Shown: positions 50,060 through 58,603 of the stretch, in pieces | How the letters are laid out: each line of letters begins with the position of its first letter | How positions within the stretch are numbered: position 1 is the stretch's first letter | NCBI GenBank assembly: GCA_947597925.1 | Contig: CANQFA010000001.1 | Span: 248,001-312,000 of the forward strand | Length of the DNA stretch: 64,000 nt | Source: an uncultured Clostridia bacterium | Lineage (GTDB): Bacteria; Bacillota; Clostridia; Christensenellales; Borkfalkiaceae | Reading direction: 5' to 3' | Notes under the pieces: generated by a model | Told to the model about the DNA's origin: nothing | What the model saw: only the letters and a program-made list of their open reading frames with translations | The model's database searches: none | Translations under genes and position numbers: made by a program

Positions 50060-50740
50060 TCAGTTTTTCCAAGGGGTGGTGAGGTCCCAGTCGATGGGCG
50101 AAATGCCGTGCTCCTCGAGGTAGGCATTGGTCTTCGAGAAGTGTCTGCACCCGAAAAAGCCGTTGTACGCCGAGAGGGGGGAGGGGTGCGCGCACTCGAG
50201 GACGAGGTGCTTTCTGCGGTCGATGAGGTCGCGCTTCTTGCGCGCATTTCCCCCCCAGAGGAGGAAGACGAGGTGCTCTTTTTCCCGCGAGAGAAGCTCG
50301 ATGACGGAGTCGGTAAACCAGCTCCAGCCGCAGCCCGCGTGACTGTTTGCCTGATGTTCGCGCACCGTGAGGGAGGTATTGAGGAGGAGCACGCCCTCCT
50401 TTGCCCACTTCGTGAGGTCGCCCGAGCGCGGCATGGGACAGCCGACATCTTCCCTCAGCTCCTTCATCATGTTGACGAGGGAGGGGGGCATGGGGATACC
50501 CTCGCGCACCGAAAAGCACAGCCCGTGCGCCTGCCCCTCGTTGTGATAGGGGTCCTGCCCCAAGAGGACGGCCTTGACATGCGCATAGGGAGTGAGACGG
50601 AAGCAGTTATAGATGTCGTACATATTGGGATAGACGACATAGTGGGTGTATTCATACTTCAGAAATTCGCGGATCTTATGGTACCTCTCGTCCGAAAAGA
50701 GGGGGGAGAGGGGGGCATTCCAGTCGCCTAATTCTATCAT
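50060..50740 (-). CDS. ung: Uracil-DNA glycosylase (family 1)
   Basis: A 226-aa enzyme removing uracil from DNA. The catalytic water-activating loop is LLGQDPYHNEGQAHGLCFS (about residues 59-77), and the Leu loop reads HPSPLSAYNGFFGCRHFS. TAGGAG precedes ATG 50740. It lies 10 bp downstream of mtnN on the same strand, so both use the mtnN promoter. Confidence 0.98.
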   Translation of the reverse strand: MIELGDWNAPLSPLFSDERYHKIREFLKYEYTHYVVYPNMYDIYNCFRLTPYAHVKAVLLGQDPYHNEGQAHGLCFSVREGIPMPPSLVNMMKELREDVGCPMPRSGDLTKWAKEGVLLLNTSLTVREHQANSHAGCGWSWFTDSVIELLSREKEHLVFLLWGGNARKKRDLIDRRKHLVLECAHPSPLSAYNGFFGCRHFSKTNAYLEEHGISPIDWDLTTPWKN

Positions 50741-50750
50741 GACGTATCTC

Positions 50751-51410
50751 CTATTCGAGGCTTGCGAAGATCTCCCCGAGCTCCGCCTTGAGGCCGAGGA
50801 GGGCGAGCTTGAGGTTATGGCGGAATTGCTCCGTCGTGGAGCCCATGCCATAGACATCGGAAATGGCCTTTACCGCGACGCAGGGGATGCCCGCATATTT
50901 ACAGGTCTGGACGATGGCGGCCCCCTCCATGTCGCGGATGTCGCATCCGAGACGGAGGAGCAAGTCGTGGTCGACGGGGGAGTCATTGAAGCGGTCGCCC
51001 GTGCCGAGTGCGCGGCGCGCAAAGCCCATCTTGCGCGGCAGGAAGAGGGGAAGGAAGTTCTCCGTCTCGCCGTCGAGGGTGCCTATCTCGGTGCCGTTTA
51101 CCTGCGTGCAGTCGACATCGTACTGCACCGCCCTGTCGATGAGGTAGACTTCGGCGACCTCCGTATTTGAAGAGGTGAGTCCGCCCGCCACGCCGAAGTT
51201 GAGGATGACGTCGGCGCCCATGGCAATGGCGGCACAGGTCCCCGCCGCGGCGTTTACCTTTCCCACGCCGCACACGACGACGAGCACCTCTTTGCCGAAG
51301 GCCCTGCCGATGTGCACCGTCTTGCCGAAGGCCGTCTTGATATTCTCGATCTCCATGCCGCTTAAGAGGATCTCCGCCTCGCTGTCCATGGCAATCACGC
51401 AACCTATCAT
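50751..51410 (-). CDS. mtnN: 5'-methylthioadenosine/S-adenosylhomocysteine nucleosidase
   Basis: A 219-aa nucleosidase that cleaves MTA, SAH and 5'-deoxyadenosine, the last being a by-product of radical SAM enzymes. It has MIGCVIAMDSEAE at the N-terminus, FGVAGGL, the base-binding MEGAAIVQTC, and catalytic Asp in KAISDVYG. A GGACC hairpin lies in the leader between promoter and GGAG. Confidence 0.96.
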   Translation of the reverse strand: MIGCVIAMDSEAEILLSGMEIENIKTAFGKTVHIGRAFGKEVLVVVCGVGKVNAAAGTCAAIAMGADVILNFGVAGGLTSSNTEVAEVYLIDRAVQYDVDCTQVNGTEIGTLDGETENFLPLFLPRKMGFARRALGTGDRFNDSPVDHDLLLRLGCDIRDMEGAAIVQTCKYAGIPCVAVKAISDVYGMGSTTEQFRHNLKLALLGLKAELGEIFASLE

Positions 51411-51451
51411 GTCGTTCTCCTTTTTCGGACCCCGCGGTCCGCTTTTTTTCT

Positions 51452-51480
51452 ATTATACCAATTCTTGCACAAAAAAGCAA
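51452..51480 (-). promoter_or_regulatory. mtnN-ung promoter
   Basis: Minus strand: TTGCTT (51480-51475), 17 bp, TATAAT (51457-51452), TGG before the -10. A CGGACC/GGTCCG hairpin (51426-51441) follows. Confidence 0.85.
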
Positions 51481-51534
51481 TCGCCCGAATACTTCTTTTT
51501 TCCGAGGGCAATAACCGCACCAAGGAGGTTCAAG

Positions 51535-52782
51535 ATGAATCCGTTTGAACTGAAGCCGCAGAATGCAGACAAGATTTTTACCAATTGGAATAAGGTGCTC
51601 GTGAGACCCTACGACAAGAACGCCGTGGACCCCTATACCCGCACCCGCGTCATCCTGATGTCGGGCACCGAGTTCGAGAGCGTGCGCCTCTCGAATTCCT
51701 TCACCCGCATGTGTCCCAATAACGACGTGAGGCGCCGTCTCGCCCGCATGCGGAGAGGGGAGCAGATCCAGCAAAAGCGCATTGCCTCGCTCAAGCCCGC
51801 CAATGAGACCATCCTGGAGCACACCATAGGCTATGAGCAGCTCGCCGTGGACCTCACGGCAAACCTCGCCGTCACCGAGAAAAATTCCTATGTCAAAAAG
51901 CAGCTCGACTTTGCCCTCCTCGAGGATTTCGACCACCTGTATCGCTATTCCGACCTGATGGAGCTCGAGAAGGCGGGCGACCCCAAGCGCCTCGTGGGGA
52001 GCTATACCGAGATCATGCCGGGACGGCCCACCGTCTCGGAGTACCGCCATCCCGACGACGACGTGAACTTCTATATCAACTGCTACCTCAATGATTTGAA
52101 GACCAAGCTCAATATCGGCATCATCACGGCCGCCGAACAGCAGACCATGAACTTCTATATGAACGTCGCGAACCTCTACGCAAGCCCGCTCGGCCGCAGG
52201 CTCTACAATGAGATCGCCATGATAGAGGAACAGCACGTGACGGGGTATGGGAGCTTAAAGGACCCCACCATGTCCGAATGGGAGAATCTCCTGATGAACG
52301 AATACACCGAGTGCTACCTCTACTATTCGTGCTACGAAGACGAGAAGGACGAGCGGATCAAGGGCATCTGGGAACAGCACTTCGAGGAGGAGGTCGCCCA
52401 TCTCCACGAGGCGGCAGCACTGCTCAGAACGTACGAAGGGAAGGTCTGGCAGCAGGTCCTGCCGGAGGGCGGGGAATTCCCGGAGCTTCTGAAACTTCGC
52501 CCGCAGAAGGAATATATCCGCGGCGTCCTGAAGAGCGTGCGCCTCACCGCCGTGGAGGAGGGATGGGAGGAGCTCGACAAGGTGCCCGACGGCTTCCGCT
52601 ACTTCGGCTATAACGGAAAGATCAACGGAAAGCCCGCCTCCGTGGGGACGCACACGGTCATAGAAAAGGCGATCGCCAAGCTCGGGCAGGACTACCGCAT
52701 CCAGAGTCCCGACCACCCCATAAGGGCGCTCGCCGACCGCAGACATGACAACCTCGATGTCGCGAGAGTGAAGGGAAAATAA
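51535..52782 (+). CDS. Ferritin-like helical protein, 415 aa, unknown role
   Basis: It contains two ferritin-like helix bundles judged by acidic/His pairs: LLEDFDHLYRYSDLMELE, IAMIEEQHVTGYG, NEYTECYLYYSCYEDE and FEEEVAHLHEAAALL. These could bind a di-iron or di-manganese centre. The N-terminal 90 residues and C-terminal 90 residues are not recognised. Similar clostridial proteins are annotated as ferritin-like. AAGGAGG precedes ATG 51535. A role in peroxide or spore metal handling is only a guess. Confidence 0.8.
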   Translation: MNPFELKPQNADKIFTNWNKVLVRPYDKNAVDPYTRTRVILMSGTEFESVRLSNSFTRMCPNNDVRRRLARMRRGEQIQQKRIASLKPANETILEHTIGYEQLAVDLTANLAVTEKNSYVKKQLDFALLEDFDHLYRYSDLMELEKAGDPKRLVGSYTEIMPGRPTVSEYRHPDDDVNFYINCYLNDLKTKLNIGIITAAEQQTMNFYMNVANLYASPLGRRLYNEIAMIEEQHVTGYGSLKDPTMSEWENLLMNEYTECYLYYSCYEDEKDERIKGIWEQHFEEEVAHLHEAAALLRTYEGKVWQQVLPEGGEFPELLKLRPQKEYIRGVLKSVRLTAVEEGWEELDKVPDGFRYFGYNGKINGKPASVGTHTVIEKAIAKLGQDYRIQSPDHPIRALADRRHDNLDVARVKGK

Positions 52783-52811
52783 AAAAATTCGCCGCTGTCG
52801 CGGCGAATTTT
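52783..52811. terminator. Bidirectional terminator
   Basis: AAATTCGCCGC (52785-52795), TGTC loop, GCGGCGAATTT (52800-52810), between two convergent genes. Confidence 0.92.
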
Positions 52812-53579
52812 TTATATTTCATACCAAGTTCCTTCGGTGGGGACGAGGGCGCGGGCACCGGGGAGGCATTCCTCGACGGCGGGGGCAAATTTCTTCACGT
52901 TCATGCGGTGGGTGTAGGGCGGGAAGGCATCGTCGAAGTGGTCGATCATGACCCCCTTCGGACGGAAGACTTCGAGAAATTTCTTCATGTAGCGGTCCAT
53001 GTGCGAGCGACCCTGATAGGGGAAGACGAGGAGGTCGCATCCCTTGGGATAGTCCGCCTCCCCGAGCCCCGCCGAGCCGAGCAGCATGACCGTCTTTTCG
53101 CCGTCCGAGACCTCCATGGCGTAGATGTCGTCGGTGATGACATAGTGCGCCGTGTCGAAGATGCGCTTTATCCCGGGCACGAAGTAGCGGAAGTAGGTGC
53201 GCGGGGAAAAGGCGACGCCGAGGATGGTGAGAAGGTCGAAGACGCAGTGGCGGCTCTGATGGGTCTTTATGGTGAAATTTCCGATTTTCAGACATTGACC
53301 CGCGGACATGGGTACCATGTTTTCGGTCTTGCAGCCCATCTTCTTCGCGATGGCGATGCCGTTTTCCGAGACGAAGACGGGCTTTTTTCCCGAAAAGGCA
53401 TCGATGTCGATGAAGTGGTCGAAGTGCGGGTGGGTGATGAGGACGGCGTCTGCCGTGTCGGTCTCTTCGAGGGGGACGGGAAAGAGCTTTTTATTGCGCT
53501 TTAAGTAGGGGTCGAAGAGGAGGCGCGTGGAGCCGCTCTCGAGCATGACGGTCGCCGTGCCGTACCAGATGATTTTCAT
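52812..53579 (-). CDS. MBL-fold metallohydrolase, UlaG-like, 255 aa
   Basis: A metallo-beta-lactamase fold hydrolase. Metal ligands are in THPHFDHF (about residues 49-56), with later His in HQSRHCVFD and the final HF region (MIDHFDDAF). It matches the UlaG/'L-ascorbate lactonase-like' branch in layout. The substrate is unknown. GGGAGG lies 8 nt before ATG. Confidence 0.88.
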   Translation of the reverse strand: MKIIWYGTATVMLESGSTRLLFDPYLKRNKKLFPVPLEETDTADAVLITHPHFDHFIDIDAFSGKKPVFVSENGIAIAKKMGCKTENMVPMSAGQCLKIGNFTIKTHQSRHCVFDLLTILGVAFSPRTYFRYFVPGIKRIFDTAHYVITDDIYAMEVSDGEKTVMLLGSAGLGEADYPKGCDLLVFPYQGRSHMDRYMKKFLEVFRPKGVMIDHFDDAFPPYTHRMNVKKFAPAVEECLPGARALVPTEGTWYEI

Positions 53580-53600
53580 TGGAGTCCTCCCATGTCTCCC

Positions 53601-53629
53601 ATTATAGCAGATTGTTCAGGGATTTGCAA
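53601..53629 (-). promoter_or_regulatory. Promoter of the MBL hydrolase gene
   Basis: Minus strand: TTGCAA (53629-53624), 17 bp, TATAAT (53606-53601), extended -10 TGC. Confidence 0.85.
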
Positions 53630-53654
53630 TCGTTTTTATGCCTGTCCGCAAAAC

Positions 53655-54131
53655 TCACGCGAGCGGGCGGAATACGGGCATCTCTTCCCCCTCGGTGCAG
53701 ATGCAGAGGGTGCGCCCCGCGAGGTCGTAGAAGGAGAGGGCGAGGGAAAGGGGGACGCCGCGAAGATAGAGGACATTCTTCTCGAAGACGAGGGCGGGGA
53801 GCAGGGAGAGCCTGTCGCCGCGCAGCTTGATGTAGGCCTCCTTCGCCGTCCAGAGGCGGAAGAAGTCCTCCCTCCTCTCTCCCTCCGTGAGGCGGGCTAT
53901 GAGGGCGGCGCTTATTTCCCTTTTCGCCTCCGCATCGATCCCCACGGGGCGCGGGCTCACGGCGACGGCAGAGAGTCCCTCCGTGTGCGTGACGGAGACG
54001 AAGGGTCCCCCCGCGAGGTAGGGCTTTCCCGCTGCGGTGCGGAGGATGGGCACGTGCAGCCCCTCCCTCTCGAGCGCGGCCGCAAGGAGTTCGCCGCCGC
54101 TGCGCCTTTCTTCTGTCCAATAGATGGTCAT
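53655..54131 (-). CDS. 4'-phosphopantetheinyl transferase (Sfp-type)
   Basis: 158 aa, shorter than Sfp (about 220). It transfers phosphopantetheine from CoA to carrier proteins. The Mg-binding motif is VGIDAEA (about residues 69-75), and the second motif WTAKEAYIKLRGD (about 99-111). The N-terminal half is compact (TIYWTEERRSGGELL). No fatty-acid or NRPS gene is adjacent. The mRNA appears leaderless: TATCAT ends 6 nt before ATG 54131 and no ribosome binding site exists. An in-frame TTG at 54149 is inside the promoter and rejected. Confidence 0.88.
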   Translation of the reverse strand: MTIYWTEERRSGGELLAAALEREGLHVPILRTAAGKPYLAGGPFVSVTHTEGLSAVAVSPRPVGIDAEAKREISAALIARLTEGERREDFFRLWTAKEAYIKLRGDRLSLLPALVFEKNVLYLRGVPLSLALSFYDLAGRTLCICTEGEEMPVFRPLA

Positions 54132-54137
54132 AGATGC

Positions 54138-54166
54138 ATGATAGCACAATTTTTCCGAAAAGTAAA
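54138..54166 (-). promoter_or_regulatory. Promoter of the phosphopantetheinyl transferase gene
   Basis: Minus strand: TTTACT (54166-54161), 17 bp, TATCAT (54143-54138), extended -10 TGC; ATG is 6 nt after the -10. Confidence 0.75.
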
Positions 54167-54198
54167 GACTTTATGCGCAAACGGCGCATACTGACCGT

Positions 54199-54570
54199 AT
54201 GCGAAAAATATGGATCGCGGCAGTCCTCCTCCTTTCGGGGGTGCTTGCGGGCTGCGATGTGGAAAAGATGGGTTCCCTTCGGTCGCTCTCTCGTCCCTAC
54301 GCGGGCGTGTATCGGTGCGAGAGTCTCCTCCTTGCGGGGCGGGACTACGCGGAGGAATATCCCCTCACGCTCGAGCTTGCGTACGGGGGAGACTTTACGC
54401 TGACGATGGCGGGGCGGGAGCTTCGGGGGAAGTATACCGCCGACTGCGAGAGGGGAGAGCTCACCCTCACCGCGGAGGGGAAGACGCGCACCTATCGCTA
54501 TGAAGAGGGCGCGGTGCTCGTCACCGAGGACCTCGGCGGGCATCTCCTCGCGGCGCGCTTCGTGCGGTGA
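54199..54570 (+). CDS. Small lipoprotein, 123 aa
   Basis: A type II signal peptide with lipobox LAGC (Cys19), then a soluble beta-rich domain (YAGVYRCESLLLAGRDY, LTLTAEGKTRTYRYEEGA). It looks like a lipocalin-style small lipoprotein. Function unknown. There is no ribosome binding site. A CATACT box lies 6 nt before ATG, but its -35 is poor, so leaderless expression is possible but unproven. Confidence 0.75.
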   Translation: MRKIWIAAVLLLSGVLAGCDVEKMGSLRSLSRPYAGVYRCESLLLAGRDYAEEYPLTLELAYGGDFTLTMAGRELRGKYTADCERGELTLTAEGKTRTYRYEEGAVLVTEDLGGHLLAARFVR

Positions 54571-54580
54571 GGAGATATCC

Positions 54581-54609
54581 TTGCATTTCGGGAGGAGATG
54601 TGCTATAAT
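54581..54609 (+). promoter_or_regulatory. Promoter of the helicase gene, leaderless geometry
   Basis: TTGCAT (54581-54586), 17 bp, TATAAT (54604-54609), extended -10 TGC; ATG 54616 follows after 6 nt. Confidence 0.85.
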
Positions 54610-54615
54610 GAAGGC

Positions 54616-55920
54616 ATGGACGGCGAACATCTCACTTCGGGCAAGCCCGCTGCAGTTACCCTGACGCGCGAACAGGCGGAGGCCTCGGGCCTCATCACGG
54701 CGTGGTTTTTCGACCCCGCACAGAGGTACTTCGTGCTCTGCGGCTATGCGGGCACGGGGAAGACCTTTCTCGTGGACCGCATCGTGGGACAGCTCGGGCT
54801 CAAGAAGGGCAACGAGGTCGCCTTCGTCGCCCCTACGGGAAAGGCTGCCTCCGTCCTTGAACGCATGGGAAACCCCGCGAGCACGGTGCACAGCCTCATC
54901 TATCTTCGGGATGAAGAGCTCGTCACCGATGAAAACGGCGAGGTCCTCGGCGTGCGCTTCGTGGGATTTCAGAGGCGGGACAAGCTGCCCTCCTCCCTCA
55001 AGCTCATCGTCGTCGACGAGACGTCGATGGTCTCCGACGAGATGGTGCAGGACCTCCTCTCCTATGGCGTGAAGTGCCTCTTTCTCGGCGATCCCGCCCA
55101 GCTCCCGCCCGTCAACGGCTTCAACCGTCTCCTCTCCTTTGCCGCCTATACCCTGACGGAGATCGTGCGCCAACAGCCCGACAGCCCCATTGCCCAGCTC
55201 GCCGCCATCGTGCGCGGGGGAGGGAAGGTCCCGCTCGGGCAATTCGGCGCGTGCGTCTATGTCATCACCATGCGGCAATTTTCCGAGAGGGTGCGCAAGA
55301 AGGCCTACACCGAGGCCGATATCATCATCGTGGGCACCAACCGCACGCGGGCGCGCATCAACCGCGAGGTGCGGGAACTGCTCGGCATCCCGCGGGAGGC
55401 CCTCCTCCCCGTGGACGGCGAGAAGCTCATCTGCACCCTCAATGACTGGACCCATCCCCTCTCGAAGGAGGGGGATTTCCGCCTCGTCAACGGCACGGTG
55501 GGGCGGTGCTACCATGTGCGGGAGCGCGAGGACGCCCTTGGCCTTCTCGACTTCCATGCCGACTTTCTGCCCGAGGGGGAGCGCGCGTGCGACCTGCCCT
55601 TCGACACCGCCCTCTTCACGGAGGGGCAGTATGCGCACGACTACGGCGCGCGGGCATATACCCTCGAGGGCGGCAGGGTGGTCGCAGAGCCCAAGCGGGG
55701 AGAGCGGGTGCGCCGCGAGGAGCCCGTGTGCCGCTTCGAGTTCGGCTATGCCGTCACCTGTCACAAGGCACAGGGCTCGGAATACGACTATGTCGTCGTG
55801 ATAGACGAGAGCGGATGTTTCGGTGAGGACCGCGCGGCATGGCTCTATACCGCGATCAGCCGTGCGCGGAAGAAGCTCCTCATCGTGCGGCCGAGCCCCT
55901 TCAGGCGGTTCGGACAATAA
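54616..55920 (+). CDS. SF1B helicase, RecD2/Dda-like, 434 aa
   Basis: An AAA_30/UvrD_C_2-type 5'-3' DNA helicase without the N-terminal extension of RecD2. Motif I is GYAGTGKTF (about residues 43-51), motif II VVDETSMV, motif III FLGDPAQLPPV, and motif VI YTAISRARKKL. The late motif YAVTCHKAQGSEYD is also present. It resembles phage Dda and short RecD2 forms. Probably leaderless: the -10 ends 6 nt before ATG 54616. An upstream in-frame start at 54598 overlaps the promoter. Confidence 0.9.
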   Translation: MDGEHLTSGKPAAVTLTREQAEASGLITAWFFDPAQRYFVLCGYAGTGKTFLVDRIVGQLGLKKGNEVAFVAPTGKAASVLERMGNPASTVHSLIYLRDEELVTDENGEVLGVRFVGFQRRDKLPSSLKLIVVDETSMVSDEMVQDLLSYGVKCLFLGDPAQLPPVNGFNRLLSFAAYTLTEIVRQQPDSPIAQLAAIVRGGGKVPLGQFGACVYVITMRQFSERVRKKAYTEADIIIVGTNRTRARINREVRELLGIPREALLPVDGEKLICTLNDWTHPLSKEGDFRLVNGTVGRCYHVREREDALGLLDFHADFLPEGERACDLPFDTALFTEGQYAHDYGARAYTLEGGRVVAEPKRGERVRREEPVCRFEFGYAVTCHKAQGSEYDYVVVIDESGCFGEDRAAWLYTAISRARKKLLIVRPSPFRRFGQ

Positions 55921-55957
55921 ATTTCTCCGCTTTGCCCGCTCTTTGGCATGCATTTTC

Positions 55958-55986
55958 TTGACTTTCGCGGCGCGAAGGCTTAAAAT
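55958..55986 (+). promoter_or_regulatory. aspS promoter
   Basis: TTGACT (55958-55963), 17 bp, TAAAAT (55981-55986). No T-box leader: only 27 nt separate the -10 and ATG 56014. Confidence 0.85.
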
Positions 55987-56013
55987 AATAGAAAAACGTC
56001 TCACGAGGCAACT

Positions 56014-57759
56014 ATGTACTACAGAACGCATAACTGCAACGAACTCCGCAAGGAAGATGCGGGCAAAAAGGTAAAGCTCGCGGGCTGGCTGGACAGCAAG
56101 CGCGACAAGGGCGGACTGCTCTTTGCCGTCCTGCGCGACTTCTACGGCACCACGCAGGTCGTGTGCTCCGAGGAGCCCATGCTCTCCTTCTTCCGCGCCC
56201 TGCCCACCGAGTCCACCGTGAGCGTGGAGGGGACGGTAGCCCTCCGCTCCGCGCCCAATGAAAAGCTCCCCACGGGGCTCATCGAGATCATTCCCGAGAG
56301 GGCAGAGGTCCTCGGCCGCCGCTCGGTGCCCGCCCTTCCCTTCGAGATCTCGCACTCCACCGAGGCGGGGGAAGACGCCCGTCTTCGCTACCGCTTTTTA
56401 GACCTCCGCAACAGCGCCGTGCGCGACAAGATCGTGCTCCGCGCGAACATCGTTTCCGACCTCCGAAGGCTCATGACGGAGGAGGGATTTCTGGAAATTT
56501 CCACCCCCATCCTCACATCTTCCTCCCCCGAGGGGGCGCGCGACTATATCGTGCCCAGCCGCCTCTATCCCGGAGAATTTTACGCTCTCCCGCAGGCGCC
56601 GCAGCAGTATAAGCAGCTCCTGATGTGCGCGGGTTTCGACAAATATTTCCAGATCGCGCCCTGTTTCCGCGACGAGGACGCCCGTGCCGACCGCTCGCCC
56701 GGGGAATTTTACCAGCTCGATATGGAGATGGCGTTTGCGACGCAGGAAGATGTCTTCGCCGTCTTGGAGCGCGTCCTGCCCCCCGTATTTGCGAAATATT
56801 CGGGGTGGAAGGCGGACATGCCCCCCTTCAAGCGCGTCCCGTACCTCGAGGCGCTCGAGACGTACGGCACCGACAAGCCCGACCTTCGCAACCCGCTCGT
56901 CATCGCCGATGTCACGGAGGAGCTCTCCGCCTGCGGCTTCGAGCCCTTCGCGGGCGCCACGGTAAAGGCCATCCGCGTGCACGGGGCGGCGGTCGCCCGC
57001 AAGTGGATCGACAAGACGGCGGAAGAGTTCACGGTGAAGACGGAGGGCGGCAAGCTCTACTGGTTCAAGGTGGATGAGAACGGCGCACCCGCGGGTGGGA
57101 TCGCGAAGTTCGTCACCTGCATCGACGCCCTGAAATGCAAGATGGGGCTCGAAAACGGCGATTTCGTCGCTCTCGTCGCTGAGAAGGCAAAGCGCCTCGT
57201 GCAGAAGCGCGCGGGGATCCTGCGCACCATGCTCGGCGTGGGGCTCGACCTCCTCGAAAAGGACGTCTTCCGCTTCTGCTGGATCGTCGACTTCCCCATG
57301 TACGAGATAGGGGAGGAGAGCGGCGAGCTCGAGTTCTGTCACAATCCCTTCTCCATGCCGCAAGGAGGCATGGCGGCCTTTGAGAAGGACCCCCTCGAGA
57401 TCCTCGCCTACCAATACGACATCGTGTGCAACGGCGTGGAGCTCTCCTCGGGCGCCGTCCGCAACCACGACCCCGAGATCATGCTGAAGGCCTTTTCGGT
57501 GGTCGGGCTCGGCAGAGAGGACGTCGTGAAGAAGTTCCCCGCCCTCTACCATGCCTTCGAATACGGTGCGCCTCCGCATGCGGGCGTGGCCCCCGGCATC
57601 GACCGCATGGTCATGCTCATCTCGGGCACCACCAATATCCGCGAAGTCATCGCCTTCCCCATGAATGCCAAGGCGCGCGACCTCATGATGAATGCCCCCT
57701 CGCCCGTGGAGCAGAAGCAGCTCGACGACGTGCACATCGCCATCAGCAAGAAGAACTGA
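56014..57759 (+). CDS. aspS: Aspartyl-tRNA synthetase
   Basis: A 581-aa class II synthetase of the bacterial type. It has an OB-fold anticodon domain (VKLAGWLDSKRDKGGLLFAVLRD), motif 2 FRDEDARADRSPGEFYQLDMEM, a GAD insertion domain (about 280-420), and motif 3 GVAPGIDRMVML. It charges tRNA-Asp. GAGG precedes ATG. It stands alone, without the frequent hisS partner, and ends at a dual terminator/sigK leader. Confidence 0.97.
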   Translation: MYYRTHNCNELRKEDAGKKVKLAGWLDSKRDKGGLLFAVLRDFYGTTQVVCSEEPMLSFFRALPTESTVSVEGTVALRSAPNEKLPTGLIEIIPERAEVLGRRSVPALPFEISHSTEAGEDARLRYRFLDLRNSAVRDKIVLRANIVSDLRRLMTEEGFLEISTPILTSSSPEGARDYIVPSRLYPGEFYALPQAPQQYKQLLMCAGFDKYFQIAPCFRDEDARADRSPGEFYQLDMEMAFATQEDVFAVLERVLPPVFAKYSGWKADMPPFKRVPYLEALETYGTDKPDLRNPLVIADVTEELSACGFEPFAGATVKAIRVHGAAVARKWIDKTAEEFTVKTEGGKLYWFKVDENGAPAGGIAKFVTCIDALKCKMGLENGDFVALVAEKAKRLVQKRAGILRTMLGVGLDLLEKDVFRFCWIVDFPMYEIGEESGELEFCHNPFSMPQGGMAAFEKDPLEILAYQYDIVCNGVELSSGAVRNHDPEIMLKAFSVVGLGREDVVKKFPALYHAFEYGAPPHAGVAPGIDRMVMLISGTTNIREVIAFPMNAKARDLMMNAPSPVEQKQLDDVHIAISKKN

Positions 57760-57774
57760 CTTTTCCGCATAAGC

Positions 57775-57833
57775 CCTCTCCCGTTCATAGGACAACTTCG
57801 CCTTGTCATAGGATAACGGGAGAGGTATTTTTT
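57775..57833 (+). terminator. aspS terminator that contains the sigK ribosome binding site
   Basis: A perfect 11-bp stem CCTCTCCCGTT (57775-57785) with 57815-57825, an inner GACAA/TTGTC stem, then TATTTTTT. The 3' arm includes GGGAGAGG, 8 nt before the sigK ATG. Confidence 0.85.
57785..57816 (+). promoter_or_regulatory. Possible mother-cell (sigma E/K) promoter of sigK
   Basis: TCATAGGAnAA is repeated at 57785-57795 and 57806-57816. The second copy matches a sigma-K/E -10 (CATAnnnTA) and the first lies at -35 distance. It overlaps the terminator hairpin. Confidence 0.35.
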
Positions 57834-58535
57834 ATGTTCCGCATCTTTCTTGCCCTCCTTTCACGGCTCTTCTTCTTTACGGGCTCCCTGTCCGACGGCT
57901 CGTCCTATCCCCGCCCCCTGCCGAAAGAGGAGGAGGCGGCCTGTCTCAGGCGGGCGAAGGAGGGAGACAGGGAGGCCTATGACAAGCTCATCCGCCACAA
58001 CATGCGCCTCGTCGCGCACATTGCAAAGAAGTACACGGGCGCCGCGGAGACCGACGACATGATCTCGGTGGGCGCCATAGGGCTCATGAAGGCCGTCACG
58101 ACCTTCGAGGAGGGGCACGGCACGCGGCTCGCCACCTTCGCGGCGCGGTGCATTGAAAACGAGATCCTCATGCTCATCCGCGCGGGGAAGAAACATAAGG
58201 GTACCATGTCCTTGAGCGATCCCGTGGGAACGGACAAGGACGGGAACGAACTCACCATCATGGACCTCCTCTTCGAGAAGGAGGAAAAGGTCTTTGCGGG
58301 GGTGGAAAAGAGCCTCGTGCAGGAGAAGCTCCTCGCCGCCGTGGAGACCCTCCTCACCGAGCGGGAGGCGGAGATCGTGTGCATGCGCTATGCCCTCCGC
58401 GGCAATCCGCCCTACGCCCAGCGGGAGGTCGCGAAAAAGCTCGGCATCTCGCGCTCCTATGTCTCCCGCATCGAAAAGAAGGCCCTCGAAAAGCTCCGCG
58501 CGGGACTGAAGGAGGAGGACTTCTATGACAGGTAG
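57834..58535 (+). CDS. sigK: RNA polymerase sporulation sigma factor SigK
   Basis: 233 aa, uninterrupted (no skin element). It has a hydrophobic pro-like N-terminus (MFRIFLALLSRLFFFTGSL), then PRPLPKEEEAACL. Region 2 reads NMRLVAHIAKKYTG and LISVGAIGLMKAV-like text. ATFAARCIENEILMLIR and LSDPVGTDKDGNELTIMDLL are typical of SigK/SigE, and region 4 ends AKKLGISRSYVSRIEKKALEKL. It drives late mother-cell genes. SigE is the main alternative. Its ribosome binding site lies in a terminator-like stem. Confidence 0.88.
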   Translation: MFRIFLALLSRLFFFTGSLSDGSSYPRPLPKEEEAACLRRAKEGDREAYDKLIRHNMRLVAHIAKKYTGAAETDDMISVGAIGLMKAVTTFEEGHGTRLATFAARCIENEILMLIRAGKKHKGTMSLSDPVGTDKDGNELTIMDLLFEKEEKVFAGVEKSLVQEKLLAAVETLLTEREAEIVCMRYALRGNPPYAQREVAKKLGISRSYVSRIEKKALEKLRAGLKEEDFYDR

Positions 58536-58574
58536 CCCCTTCGGACGGGCGCAGGGAAAATCGATGTTTTTTCC

Positions 58575-58603
58575 TTGACAAATTTTTTCGGGTATTGTAT
58601 GAT
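58575..58603 (+). promoter_or_regulatory. dut operon promoter
   Basis: TTGACA (58575-58580), 17 bp, TATGAT (58598-58603). A CGGGG/CCCCG hairpin (58610-58624) starts at the expected transcription start, ahead of AAAGG. Confidence 0.85.

Noticed and set aside
53602..56355. Very long minus-strand frame over the lipoprotein and helicase genes
   Set aside because: It covers clear plus-strand genes and the opposite-frame transferase; composition is typical of antisense frames.
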